Source: Larimichthys crocea
Lineage: Eukaryota > Chordata > Actinopteri > Sciaenidae
NCBI RefSeq assembly: GCF_000972845.2
Contig: NC_040016.1
Coordinates: 23,127,415 to 23,191,414, forward strand
DNA length: 64,000 nt
Direction: 5' to 3'
Positions 11,415 through 23,070 of this stretch are shown one piece after another (positions within the stretch are counted from its first letter, which is position 1; each line of letters begins with the position of its first letter). A model generated the notes under the pieces. It saw only the letters and a program-made list of their open reading frames with translations, was not told the DNA's origin and did not search any database. Made by a program: the position numbers and the translations under genes.

Positions 11415-12251
11415 ATGCTGTCCGCTGCCATTCAGATCCTGGCGTTCGCCTTGGCGCTCCTTGGCGTCCTCGGCACCACGGTAGCCACTCTGCTTCCCAA
11501 CTGGAAGGTGAGCATCAATGCCTGGTCCAGCATCATGACCCCCATCTCGCAGATGCAGGGGCTGTGGATGGACTGCGTCTGGTACAGCTCCGGCGTCTTC
11601 AGCTGCACCATGAAGAACTCGGTGCTGTCGTTGCCGGCGTATCTGCAGACCATGCGGGCCGCCATGGTTCTGTCCTGCATGGTGGCGTTGTTTGGACTCT
11701 GCCTCGCCTCCCTGGGGCTCAAATGTACCCGCTGGGGGGGCAGCCACCGAGCGAAGGGGCACACAGCCATCGCTGCAGGGGGGTGCTTCGTCCTGGCCAG
11801 CTTTCTCTGCCTGGTCCCTGCGTCCTGGTTCACCAACGAAGTCATCACCACCTTCCTGACCACGGACCTGCCAGACAGCAGTAAATATCAGCCTGGAGGA
11901 GCTCTGTGCGTCACGTTCATCTCCGCTGGCTTCCTCCTGGCTGGAGGAGTCATTTTTTGTTTGTCGTGTCCTGGAAAGAGAACAGGACGACCGGACTATC
12001 CTTCCCCCGCCGAGCCCGGCAGACTTCTAATGTACCGAGAGGAACAGCGGAGACGGGAGCTGCAGACGGAGCACGTGCCGCCGAAAAACCAGCAAAACAA
12101 GGTGGTGAAGCTGCAGATGGACAAAGTGAAGCAGGAGAAACCTCCTCAGGAGAAACCTGGACAGCATCACGGGCAGAAACTCTACTCGTCTCCCTCCAAA
12201 CTCCCTCCAAAAGACATCAAGGACAGCTACAGCCTCCAGGAGTATGTTTAG
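11415..12251 (+). CDS. cldn20: Claudin-20-like tight-junction protein, single exon
   Basis: A 278-residue four-span membrane protein of tight junctions. Hydrophobic segments lie near residues 8-28, 81-101, 116-137 and 162-184. The first extracellular loop has the claudin signature: W30, then G49-L50-W51, C54 and C64. R81 at the second span and K103-C104 after it also fit. The C-terminus ends in EYV, a PDZ-binding type tail. The ORF has no intron, as in many claudins. Closest by eye to CLDN20, and the tiam2-like neighbour supports this; CLDN14-like is the alternative. The cytoplasmic tail (about residues 185-278) is long, roughly 60 residues more than human CLDN20, and rich in K, Q and P. The start is the only ATG placed before the first span. 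Confidence 0.93.
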   Translation: MLSAAIQILAFALALLGVLGTTVATLLPNWKVSINAWSSIMTPISQMQGLWMDCVWYSSGVFSCTMKNSVLSLPAYLQTMRAAMVLSCMVALFGLCLASLGLKCTRWGGSHRAKGHTAIAAGGCFVLASFLCLVPASWFTNEVITTFLTTDLPDSSKYQPGGALCVTFISAGFLLAGGVIFCLSCPGKRTGRPDYPSPAEPGRLLMYREEQRRRELQTEHVPPKNQQNKVVKLQMDKVKQEKPPQEKPGQHHGQKLYSSPSKLPPKDIKDSYSLQEYV

Positions 12252-12610
12252 TCCTCACAGCTGAGATCTGAGTTTTCAGCTGTCTGGCTCATAGAAAGGG
12301 GGAGGTGGACTGGGGGAGGTCTGCTCGAGGGGGGATAATTACCAAATGTTGGAAACGGCAGATTCATTCTGAGACGAGGAGCTCGACGAGAACGCCACCA
12401 AACACGATCCTTAAAAAACAAAGGTCTGAAGCAAAAAAAAAAAAAAGAGCTGAACCTGCTGATCGTAAAAAAAAAAAAACCTGATACTGAAAACCAGCCA
12501 AGAAACAAAGATTCACTTCCTCTCTAAACTTTGTAACTATTATTATAATTAATTCTAATTTTATCTGTGGGCAGATATTCTAGAAATCAGCTGCTGCCAT
12601 CAACAATGAA

Positions 12611-12616
12611 AATAAA
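12611..12616 (+). promoter_or_regulatory. Candidate polyadenylation signal of the claudin gene
   Basis: AATAAA occurs 360 bp after the claudin stop codon, after two A-runs (about 12435 and 12468) and an AT-rich stretch. Confidence 0.35.
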
Positions 12617-13161
12617 TGTCACGTAACAATCAGAAAATCAAAATGCTGCTAAATGACGGAAGCTGAGGAGATTGGAAATTGCACTTTAACAAACAGATTA
12701 TTCCCAAAATGCCAAAAGAAAAGAAATGTGTTGTCGGTCAGTCAGCATGGTCGGACGCTCTCACCCTGAGTTAATACATTTCTGGTTTGAGATGAACGAG
12801 CTGAAAAATTATTCATTACCTAAATAATAACAATAAATCAAAAGTACATTAAAAACCTCCCAGTATATTGATCACCACGTACGGTGACGTCACTTTCATG
12901 ATAAGTGATGAAACATACAACACACTGTGCAGGCCTGACACACTGGGGCTCTTATTGTGAAGTTTGTCTGAAACATGGTCACACAGTTTGATGGTGAGCG
13001 TGTGAAAGCTGGTTTCTTCGGTCAGGTTCAGGTTCAGCTGTTTGTTTTCAGAATGAAGCTTCAGCAGCACGTCAGGACAGGAGTTATCAATTCTGAAGCA
13101 AATGTTAAAGTGCATCCCTGTTTAAAAATGTTCTTCCGGTGCCACAACAGAATATTTGAGT

Positions 13162-13990
13162 TAGTGTTGCTCCGATCGATCGGCTGCCGATCATGATCGG
13201 CCGATATTGTCTAAAAATAGCCTGATCGGCGATCGGAAAAACATGCCGATCAGGAAGCCGATCACGTGACGTACATTATTAGCGACGTTTCTAACTGGCA
13301 AACACGTGGAACAGTGGGCCAACAGGTGCATATCGACACAGACATCCCAAGTCTCACGGAAGTTCCGGGAGTCTCCCTGATATTAACAGTGGCTCCCTGA
13401 TGCCCGCGAGCTAGGTAAAACATCCCGGATTTTGGATTACGCGAGAGAGATTTAAAAAAATGCGAGTGCGAGCATAAAGAAAAGATAGTACCTCGCGCAT
13501 CATGCTCGGATTACTTTCAGTTACATTGCGCAGGCATAGGCAAGAGGAGGGGAGGGGGGTGAGCGCGTGAGACTGAGATACAATGAGCTACATGAAGCAC
13601 CCGTGCATGCATTCAAGCGAAAACTCTGTTCAGCGTGTTCTCGTGTTCAGGGCGACTGGTTGCGAGAGAGAGCGCGCCGATTGGTTTGGTCAGCAAAATA
13701 CACCAATAAGCTTTCGTTGTGGGAGGGACTTCGATGTACTCTCTCCGACTTATTATTTATTTTGAAACATGGATATTGTTGATATTGGTGACATGGATAT
13801 TGTTCTCAAAGGCTACAGTAAAATAAAGGCATTCTGTACATTTGAAGATTTTGACTGTTTTTTTTTTATTGTTAATTATTTAAATTTTAAATTCATTCTT
13901 TGATCGGCAGTGATCGGCAATCGGCAGATCAAGTTTTTTGGTGATCGGTATCGGTGATCGGCCCAAAAAATGGTGATCGGAGCATCACTA
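13162..13990. mobile_element. Non-autonomous hAT-type transposon (MITE), 829 bp
   Basis: Ends are imperfect terminal inverted repeats, tagtgttgctccgatc on the left and the complement of tagtgatgctccgatc on the right. They are flanked by a perfect 8-bp target duplication, ATTTGAGT, at 13154-13161 and 13991-13998. The 8-bp duplication and the TAGTG-type end fit the hAT superfamily. Both ends hold many GATCGG repeats. No transposase is present. Confidence 0.93.
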
Positions 13991-13998
13991 ATTTGAGT

Positions 13999-15633
13999 GT
14001 ATCTTCAGTGAAACCCAACAAGTCCTGAGCTGCAGCTGGTCCACCTGGTGCTGAATGTCACTGTCAGGTCTGCTTTGGCCGCTCTGAACTGGATCTTTGG
14101 TGCATGCTGTCCGTGCTTTAAATGTCGCTTACAGCTACAGTTCAGTGAACGCTGCTGATGTTTGGATTAAAACCAGTCCAGATCCAAAGCGTCCAACACC
14201 ACGTGTCCGCTCCGTCTTTTCCCAGCGCTTCAGAGGGAGGAGAGAGGTAATGATGCTCTTTGCTTTCCCATTATCCTCTCACCACGGCTGGATGCACACT
14301 GCACACACACCCCTCCACCAGCCTCCCTCCTTCAGCTGCATGAAAGGACATCCAGGCATTTGCAGGATGCACGTTAAAGCCTAATGGAGACAGACTCAGT
14401 CCACAGTATTGGGACTGTACATTCGGAGGACGGCTGTCCTCTAACCTGAGGTGAGCTGTCAATCAAACCTGTCTGAACGCCCACACTGCCTCTCAGGAAA
14501 AAAAGAATTCACGAAGGCGATTTATCATTAAAGTAAAAAACTGCATCCAGAAAAAGAATCAAAGCATTTAAAGAGAAACAGAGTCTGTGTTCAGGTACAT
14601 GAACGTCTTCAACATTTTCTCAACCGAAAGCCAAATATTTCATTTACTACATGTTTGACAATAAGCATAAAAATATCTCCTCTTCACATGTACTTTGATT
14701 TGTATTTATTTATATCTATGTTGGGTGTGTATGGAGGCCCTAAGAGGACATCGTGAACCAAAAAGACATTTTTAGAAATATGATTTTAGGTCCAAGGCAC
14801 TTCCAGGTCATTGCTTCACATACGGCATGTTTATTTTTGCTCAGGTCTCTCGACAGAAAAACGAGCTGGTTCATGTCTCTGCATTTGGTGAACATCGTCT
14901 CTAACGTGGCACGTTGCCGTTGGTTGTCTGAGTATTTTCCATCGAGAATCTGTAATTAAAGTTCTAAAAGTTGTGACGTGTAGAAATCATTGAGGACACT
15001 GGCGTCAGTAAAATCAGCAAATTCAGTCGATTTTCTTGGATCCATTTTTATTAGTTGTTTCCTTTAATGATCTTTAATAATGATTGATTAGAGTTGTTGG
15101 TTGGTAGCATGAAGCTTTCAGCAGCTGTACAGCTCCTGTGAAGGAAACAAAAAAAAACTAACAAGGGCTACAAAAGTGAAGGTTACGCTGATGAGGGAAG
15201 TCAAATCCCGACAGCAAACTGAGTGTCAGCAATAAGAATGACTGATCACTGTAAAACCTCTGAGTCGTATTAAATCACTTTGTTTAGCTCGTTCTCTCTC
15301 GTTCTCTTTCGGTGATTTTCTTTCTCTCTGACATTTTTCAAATCTGAATGTAATTTTGTCTGGATGGTTTCAGATAAAAATGTGATCACTGTGTTTTTAT
15401 CCATGAACAAATAAAAACATGTCTGAACTGAAACGTTCACTGGGCTCCTCGTTTTAGATTTGAAATAAAACCGAAAGCTTTGTGGTTTGACCCGTCCAGG
15501 CGTGTTATTGATCTGAAATACGATGTCAGATTTGTTTGTGTAATCCCACTGTGGTAACCATGACTACAGCTGTACTCGAGTATTTGTTCTGATTACATTA
15601 CTTCTGATCAAACAGCCAATCATCAGCCAGGTC
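13999..15633. other. Intergenic sequence without recognised genes
   Basis: Only short unconserved open frames are present. No splice-linked coding segments or RNA genes were recognised. Confidence 0.5.
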
Positions 15634-15742
15634 CCCAGCAGCAGCTGATATCACTGCCTAGTCCAGCAGCAGTCAGCCCAGAACCAGAACCAGACCCAGC
15701 AGCAGCTGATCTCACTGCCTAGTCCAGCAGCAGTCAGCCCAG
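15634..15742 (+). repeat. Direct duplication of a 48-bp CAGCAG-rich segment
   Basis: Two copies (15634-15681 and 15695-15742) begin cccagcagcagctgat and end cagtcagcccag. They differ at one position and are spaced 61 bp apart. Confidence 0.85.
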
Positions 15743-15937
15743 CTCGGCGTCTGTCTTTCAGCCTTTTATTTCACCAAGCTCTCACCAACCACTAAAAGTC
15801 AGTCCCACATTTACTCTTGTCCGGCGGCTTCTTGCTCGCTCACTCTCTCCTTTTCTCTTCTTAGCTTCCTCCGTCAGCGTCCTCTTCACTCTCTGCTCCT
15901 CTGCCATCATGTCTGTAGAAGCTGCTGAGCCTGGTTA

Positions 15938-15990
15938 CCTCCTCTTCTTCTTCTTCTTCTCCTTCTTCTTCTTCTTCTTCTTCTTCTTCC
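15938..15990 (+). repeat. (CTT)n microsatellite
   Basis: Pure pyrimidine tract of CTT repeats with a few CCT interruptions. It reads as a poly-Glu stretch on the minus strand, which is not evidence of a gene. Confidence 0.95.
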
Positions 15991-16062
15991 TGTTGGTACA
16001 AACACTCTCCCGGTGCGTTGACCTCAGATTTCACCTTAAACATGAGACAGAAACTCATTAAT

Positions 16063-16880
16063 TAGGGCCCGAGCACGCGGTGCGAGGCCTATTGAATTTC
16101 AAATGTTTATTTATTTTTTTATTTTCTTCTTCTTCCTAAAAGTAAATCACATTTTCGACGGCCTATACGTTCTCGAAAACTCACGAAAATTTGCCTACCC
16201 CCCAAAGTTGGGTGTAAAATTACGTATTTTAGGGGTCTCGGACACGGACGTACAACAATGGCTCTACAGCGCCACCTAGATGTTTTCGGAGGAAAATCTT
16301 CAAAATCGTGAGTTTTCGATATTCTGTGTGGGAGGGGCGGGGCCACGAAATTCGAAATTCATGAAATTTCGACGTGCTATAAATACTTTTCCCCAAACCT
16401 CTGATATATAATGGCAGTCTGGCATAGAACACATTTCCATGACAACATTTTGTGTCTGAAACTTCTTATTAACACCAATATTATGCAAATTTCAGCTGCA
16501 TAATTATTTAGGGGGCGGGGCAAAAGCGCTCTATAGCGCCCCCTTAAACTTTTCTTTGAGGCAGCCTCGCCACAGTTTTGGACACAGAGTTATGAAACAG
16601 CCGAATTGTACAAAAAAAGTCTCTTGGAGCAATGGGCTACGATGAACAGGGAGCGAGATATTTGAGAATGAAAATCACTGTTTTTGGTGTTTCGGGCTGG
16701 TCATGTTTGAACGAACTCCTAGAGATTTTATCCAATTGACGTCAAACTTGGTAGGAGTGTTCACATAGACGTCCTGAGTAAAAGTTATCAAAATGATGAA
16801 TTTTGAGGGAACGGTGTGGGTGTGGCGATCCATCAAATTTGACCCTTTGATCCAAAATTGTAACGTGCGTGTTCAGTTAT
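16063..16880. repeat. Dispersed fish repeat starting gggcccgagcac, class not assigned
   Basis: The segment opens with gggcccgagcacgcggtg and contains phrases such as cagcgccacctaga and caaacttggtaggagtg that I recognise from high-copy fish repeats. There is no open frame of note and I cannot see its right border or class. Confidence 0.5.
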
Positions 16881-17256
16881 TTATGATAAATCTGAATATT
16901 ATAATGAAATGGACACTTGATACATAACAGAAATCCACAGTACACAAATCTACTAAACTATTTTAACGTTGCTGTGTTGTTCAGAGGTAGAGTCTACGAC
17001 TAAAACGTATAGGTAATCCAAGGGAGCAGTAGTTGGAACAAACAAAGCAAATAAAAGCTGTTCCTCTTCATTTGAATTGTGCAAATGTAGAAAATAAGAA
17101 AGCACTGACTGAGAAGGTGTGTCCAAACTTTGAACTGTACTGTGTGTCACACTGTCACACAGTGTGTAAAGTCAGATAACAGGCCTGGTGAAAGTGAAGT
17201 TTGAAGTCTGTGGTTTGAAGAAAGTCATGTGATTTCTGGTAAGTCCTGTTTGTATT

Positions 17257-17355
17257 GAAAGTGAAAGTAACAGGAAGAGGGAGGGGACATACTCACATTA
17301 TAAATAAGTCTGTCCACTGGTGTTCTGTCTTCATTCTTGTTCCAGCTCATCAAAG
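17257..17355 (+). promoter_or_regulatory. ISRE/TATA promoter cassette 1 with non-coding exon
   Basis: GAAAGTGAAA (17257-17266) fits the interferon-stimulated response element core GAAANNGAAA. TATAAATA follows at 17299-17306. A short exon probably starts about 30 bp later and ends at 17355 in CATCAAAG|GTAGGA. This is the likely interferon-responsive promoter of IFI44-like copy A (ATG at 19945). The same cassette recurs near 44.4, 45.1, 49.7 and 60.4 kb. Confidence 0.6.
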
Positions 17356-18009
17356 GTAGGACGTTTCTGTTGTTACTGTCACATCTTTGCTTCATGTTGT
17401 TATGCTTGTAAAACTGTTCATCAGTGAACAGAGAAGACACAGTAATATAATATATAATATATAATGTATAATATATAATGTATAATATATAATATAATAA
17501 TGTATAATGTATAATATGGTATCATTATAAAATGTCTGCAGCTGTTTGGTTTGTTTTAGCAGCACATTGAAATGGACATAAAGTATTGGACACACCTTTT
17601 CTGCCTTCATATGAATTACTTGAGCTGATGAAACAGATATTTACTGCATGCCAACACAACTGATGGTGTTTTACTCTGTTTACCACGAACACTGAAATCT
17701 TCCGTGGGTCCTTGTGACGACATCAAACTGGCTCTGAGGGGACGTGTGAAGGATAAAAACAAGGTAAAGTTTCTGCAAACTTCACAGAAAGTTTTTACAC
17801 AAAAATGTTGTTCTTATTTTGAGTTAAATATGTATTCCTGTACATACACAGCTGTCATTTAACCTGATTTAAATTTGTTCATCATTAATTTCACCAAGTT
17901 ACATGTTGGCAGTAAACACGGTCTAGCGCCACCATCGGGTCAAAGTTTAGGGTACGTTTGTGTACGTAACTTTTGAACCGTTAGCCCGATTTTCAAGAAC
18001 AAGGTATCG

Positions 18010-18050
18010 TTGGATTCCTTGGATTCCTTGGATTCCTTGGATTCCTTGGA
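18010..18050 (+). repeat. Short 9-bp tandem repeat (ggattcctt)
   Basis: Four to five copies of ggattcctt lie inside a dispersed repeat region. Confidence 0.85.
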
Positions 18051-18420
18051 TCATACCGAGTTCAATGCACCCTATGACGTCATAATGCGCCATCTTGGAT
18101 TTTCCGCCATCTTGGATTTTGTTGAAAGTGAAACAAAATTTTCAGCGGTCGCAAATTTTGACAGATTTTTACAAAAATCGGCACAGAGTATATTCAGACC
18201 AATCCACACAAAAGTTATTAGATGGATTTTTCAATTTTGACTTTGTTTACGTGCTACAACCAATCGGAATCAGCGGCGAAGGCGGCGATTTGATGTGAGC
18301 CCATATCTCAGGAACGCTTTGGCGAAACAAAACCAAATTTGGTCAGATGCATCGAGACCGAGAGGCACCTGGCTGCAGACCTCCACTGTCAGGCCCGGAA
18401 GTGATGACGTTTTTTGGGGG
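18051..18420. repeat. Dispersed repeat, first diverged copy
   Basis: Shares diverged phrases in the same order with 19430-19770, such as ttggattttg, cagaccaa and gatggatttttcagt/aatttt. Its right end, ctgcagacctccactgtcag (18372 on), is the exact reverse complement of part of the 55-bp units at 19036-19255. Class unknown. Confidence 0.5.
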
Positions 18421-19035
18421 GTGGGGAGGTGGAGAGGACATTTTGAGAGGGTCATTTTCATTTTCAGATGAAATTGATTTTCAGATGTCTCACTGAGCAG
18501 GTTGGTCCGTTGCTGCGTTACGTTAACGCGTCCGCCATATTGGATGTGGCAGATCTGCCCGTAAAGTAATAACAGGAAATGGACTGAACTTCATAAAGCG
18601 CCTTTCTACAAAGTTCTTTAAGTTAATGTCTCTTATACACCCATTCACACACACACTAATATATCTGGGAAACAAACAGGCACCAAAAACAACGTATGTA
18701 ACTTTTAAAGTGATGATTATAAATGTTTACTCCTTATGTAAGCACCAAACCAACGTATGTATTTTTCTAATGCTGAGTGTTTACAGCTACTAATGTGTGT
18801 AACACTGTTACTGTGATGATAAATATTGAAATATTTATATTTAACATTTAATCTGTGTCTATAATAACCAGATCCTGAAATGTAGATGTGACATGAGGGT
18901 TTTCTGAATAAAGAGCACTAGCTTGTACATTTAACTGATTTTGATTAATGATTAATCATTGATGAATCATTGTTTACTAATAAATTCATTTGTGAGGAAA
19001 ACGATTCAACCGGAAGTGCATTCACAAATTCACAA

Positions 19036-19255
19036 TTTTATTTTGAAATGTATCCCTTGCATTTCCGGGCCTGACAGTGGAGGTCTGCAGTTTTATTTTG
19101 AAATGTATCCCGTTCATTTCCGGGCCTGACAGTGGAGGTCTGCAGTTTTATTTTGAAATGTATCCCGTTCATTTCCGGGCCTGACAGTGGAGGTCTGCAG
19201 TTTTATTTTGAAATGTATCCCGTTCATTTCCGGGCCTGACAGTGGAGGTCTGCAG
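19036..19255. repeat. 55-bp unit in four tandem copies
   Basis: Copies start at about 19036, 19091, 19146 and 19201 and end in ggaggtctgcag. The last three are identical as far as read, which implies recent amplification or homogenisation. Confidence 0.92.
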
Positions 19256-19429
19256 CCAGCATCTCTTGTCGAGACCTGCCCCAAAGTGCACAAAAAAATA
19301 TTGGTGTTATTTGTCCATTAGGGGTCACTGTAATTAACAAAATTGCTTTTTTGCTCTTTTCTCTTGACGTGTTTGGATTTGACGCTAAATTTCCACGTCT
19401 GCTGATGGAGAGTCTCAATTCAGGTCCTG

Positions 19430-19770
19430 TCAAAATTTTTCATGTCAGTGTAAGATTGTGGCTGCTATATTGGATTTTGGAGATTTTCAGCTGTTTCAAA
19501 ATTTGGCCAATTCTCACAAAAATCAGCAGACATGATCTTCAGACCAAGCAGCAAAAAAGTTAGGAGATGGATTTTTCAGTTTCGAATTTGCTACAACCTA
19601 TCAAAATCGGCGCAGAGGGTGCCAAATGGGATGTGAGCTTATTTCTTGGGACCGGTTTGACCTATCAAAATAAAATTTGCTTGTTCATCTCGAGACCCCA
19701 TCTCGAGGGGACAGGCCAAATTTGGTTAAATTCGGCCACTTGGGGGCGTTGCAAATATGTAGTGTTGCTT
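19430..19770. repeat. Dispersed repeat, second diverged copy
   Basis: Diverged relative of 18051-18420 in direct orientation, next to the 55-bp array. No coding potential seen. Confidence 0.5.
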
Positions 19771-20637
19771 CGTATTAGTTGATGTTAGGATTCAGAACTG
19801 AATTGATGATTGCGGATTTCGTGAATAAATATTCTTATGTAAGTATGTACTATTATTTCGTGATCAACCCATTAACTTGGACCCCTCATTGCTGCTTGCA
19901 GCTATATTTTTGTTTGTTGTTGCAGCATATTAATCTTTCCAGCAATGGGACCAATCTGGTCTAGCCCTTCCAAGACACCTGAACCTGAACCTGAACGTAA
20001 GAATAAGTTAACTGTAATAATTACCATTCATTCACATGTTGTACAATAACTTGAGCATTTCTTTAACTTTTGTGTCGTACCTGTCAGTTCTCAGTGACTC
20101 ATGGAGAGAAATAAACTGGAGGTGAGTGTGATTGTAACTCAAATGTGAACTTTTCTGTTTAAGATGAACTCAGGAGTACAAGTTGATTTATTTTTGTCCT
20201 CTTCCTCTTTCAGTGACATCCAAATTAACTACCAAGCTATATATATATATATCTATAATTATATATATATATATATTATTCTGAATTATGATGCAATGTT
20301 TCCTCCCCTGAACAGGGACAAACAGGGCCCCCTGGAAGTTACAACTACAGACCTCGTACTGAAGGCCAGCAGCTCAGGATTCTTCTTCATGGACTCTTGG
20401 GAGCTGGAAAATCCAGTTTCATCAACTCTGTTAGCACTGTCTTACAAGGCAACATGAGCAGAATAGCTTTGGTGGGTAACTCCAATCAGGACAGTGTTAC
20501 CAAAGAGGTATGCAAAACCTTTAAACTATTAATCAACGTGAATTTGTTTCATGTAAAGCTTTCAAATTCTTTTTGAAAATGTAGCAAGGTGTAAGATTCA
20601 ACTAACGATGATGCAGCTGATGCTGTGCACATCAATC

Positions 20638-20710
20638 AATCAAACTTTATTTGTATAGCACTTTTCATACATAACATGGAACACAAAGTGCTACCAGGAC
20701 ACATTTCTCC
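20638..20710. repeat. Common fish interspersed-repeat tail in copy A intron 3
   Basis: The phrase atcaatcaaactttatttg followed by tatagcac is a frequent repeat end in fish genomes. Class not assigned. Confidence 0.4.
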
Positions 20711-20886
20711 AGTGTTTCCTCACAAAGAAGCAAAGGTTCTTTGGTGTTTTTATATCTAGGTTGAAATTAATGTTAATTCAATCTAATAGTGTCTGTTTTG
20801 TTACTGACGTGGAAATTCTTTACATTTGATATTCATAGATAAACTGTTTGCAAATGCAGCACATTATCAGAGCAGCAGCACTTCCG

Positions 20887-20963
20887 TTCTGAGCGCTGCC
20901 AAAACCAGTCGACACAGGATGCAGTCAGCCATCCTGTGTCGACTGGTTTGGCAGCGCTCAGAA
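20887..20963. repeat. Near-perfect 33-bp hairpin in copy A intron 3
   Basis: The left arm (ttctgagcgctgccaaaacc...) and right arm pair over about 33 bp with a single bulged A and a 10-nt loop (gcagtcagcc). The paralogous stretch at 42930-43100 has only one version of agcgctcagaacc, so the hairpin is specific to this copy. Confidence 0.92.
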
Positions 20964-22734
20964 CCACCAAACCACTACAGTGACATAAGACGAAAGATTT
21001 GCAGAATATACTTTGGGTCACAGTTGTGCGATTAAAATCGATGCAGCAGAACCAGAGATATCATATATTTCATTCCACCCTTGTAAAAACCTGGTGCCTA
21101 CACTACCCATAATGCAAATCTGTAACAGTTCAGTTAGAGGTTCAGGTTGTTAGGCTCCGATCAGACAGAGCAGATTTTTCAATGAGAGTGAAGCGCTTTG
21201 CTTGACACTGTTGAGCTGCTCAGCATCTTGTCCTTGACTGAATTTCTGTCTGTTGAAAACTTAACTGTGGTTACAATCGGACAAAACCAACATCACCATT
21301 ATTTTCTCTCTGCTTTGTTTTCATTCTGTTAATCCTTTAATAGAGCATATTAATCAGTATTTTAGAGCGGTAAGCAGAGATGTTTCCCACTGTTAACAGT
21401 CACAGTGCTGTTCTTCATCATTCTGTGTTGGCGACAGTGTACTTGTAAAATGGTAGAGTCAATTTAAAATTCTGTAAACTAAGAAGAACTCTCCTACTAC
21501 AGTTCCAGTGTGTTCACAGATCAGGTTGTTCAGTCAAATAGACATAAAGTTAATGTAGCTGACGAAAACACCTGTAGGAACATAACTTGAACCAATCAGG
21601 ACAGGTGTAATAACTACATTTCCGTCCATACGTGGTTCACAGTACAAAACCTACAGGATCCAAAGAGGAAACCACAACGGCTTTTACCCTTTTGTCCTCA
21701 ATGACATCATGGGCTTGAAAAATGCCACCAGGAGAAACAGAAAAGTCTATGTGAAAGATGTCAAACGGGCGATGAAGGGACATGTGAGGGATGGTTACAC
21801 GGTAGAGTTACTGCATTTTCCAAACATTTGTGACATTCTTTAGTTAAAACAAAATGTAATCTGTTTTATTGTGTTATTCTTGGCAAATAACCAGATTTGT
21901 CACTTGTTTTTCAGTTCAATCCTGAACGTAATATATTAAAGGGTGGACAATTCTACAACAGAAACCCAACTGCCAACGACAAAGTGCATGTTCTGGTTTC
22001 TGTTATTGATGCTAGCAAAGTAGAAAAGATGAAAAATGAAATTGAGGAAACATTGCAGGACATCAGGGAAGAAGCCAATGACCTGGGTGAGAGCAGAAAT
22101 CATCATGTTTCTTCTTTTCTACATGGAGTTGAACATCCTAAAGTCCCCATGAAGTCAAAATGTATGTTTCAAGTGTTTTTTTTATCACATCGTGTTGAAT
22201 GCACAACTTTAGAACTTTATTCAGTGACTTTGGTGAAACTGGATCAGATTTTATCCACAGTATATTTGCTTGTTTTCCTGCTAATGTCTTCCAGAAAGAC
22301 AGCTTTAACTTTGCTAATCAGCTGTGGTCAATTTTGTTTTCTCTTAACAGGAATTCCTCAAGTAGCCATTCTCACCAAAATTGACACAGTCTGTCCTGAA
22401 ATCCAAAAAGATATAAAGGATGTCTACAAGAGCAGAACACTGAAGAAGAGGGTACATTATTATGAATCATTTATTGAGTTTGAACATCTGAAATATTATT
22501 TGATACTGTCAAAACATTTTCAGCTATAATATCTGAACCGATGTGATTTTATTTCAAACATAGATGGAGGAGTTCAGTGCACTGGTGGGCATTCCTATGT
22601 ACTGCATCTTCCCTGTGAAGAACTACCATGAAGAACTCCAGCTCAACAATGACATCGACGTCCTGGTCCTGAACGCACTGACAAACATCATCAAGGTTGG
22701 AGAAGAATTCCTCAACCAAAACAATCCAGCATAA

Positions 22735-23070
22735 AGGCTCACGTCCCGACCAGGGCGTTACGCTCCGCTCATACAAACCGTCTAGTTGTACCCTCGCCTC
22801 TCGCAAAGCGAGGTCACTCTAAACTCTTCTCTGTGGTCGTCCCCAAATGGTGGAATGACCAACGGCTACTAGAACAGCAACATCCCTTTCTACCTTTAAA
22901 AACTTGTAAAAACCTTTCTGTTTCCAGAATGCTTCCCTGCCTAACAACACTAACAAAACTAACAACTACTCTGTGTCCTTTACACCTTTCTCAGCTTATG
23001 TCCTCCTCTGTAAGTCGCTTTGGATAAAAGCGTCTGCTAAATGCAATGTAAGTAATGTAATGTAATGTTC
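22735..23070 (+). mobile_element. L2-like LINE 3' end fragment
   Basis: Contains the phrase gtaagtcgctttggataaaa and then gcgtctgctaaatg with a (TGTAA)-type tail, common at the 3' end of fish L2-like LINEs and SINEs that share the tail. Upstream is a degraded piece of the reverse-transcriptase C-terminus (VVPKWWNDQ). It starts right after the copy A stop codon. Confidence 0.6.

Larger units (their letters stand above)
19945..22734 (+). pseudogene. IFI44-like copy A, seven exons, one frame break
   Basis: Member of the IFI44/IFI44L family, interferon-induced cytoplasmic proteins with a GTPase-like P-loop domain. Exons: 19945-19996 (MGPIWSSPSK), 20088-20121, 20316-20507, 21643-21801, 21915-22086, 22351-22451, 22564-22734. 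The P-loop reads GLLGAGKS, followed by NDIMG and TKID as G3- and G4-like motifs. The phase of every exon matches copy F except exon 3, which is 4 bp shorter before the P-loop. Joining exons 2 and 3 therefore runs into a stop. Skipping exon 2 and using an acceptor at 20325 would restore frame, but this is only an idea. All other exons are open, so damage is recent, compensated, or an assembly error. Most diverged of the five copies. Confidence 0.72.

Noticed and set aside
11367..11863. Open frames on the other strand and frames of the claudin gene
   Set aside because: The + frame from 11415 has all claudin signatures; the others are shadows of GC-rich coding DNA.
15861..16058. Acidic poly-Glu minus-strand frame
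   Set aside because: Produced by the CTT microsatellite; no conserved sequence around it.
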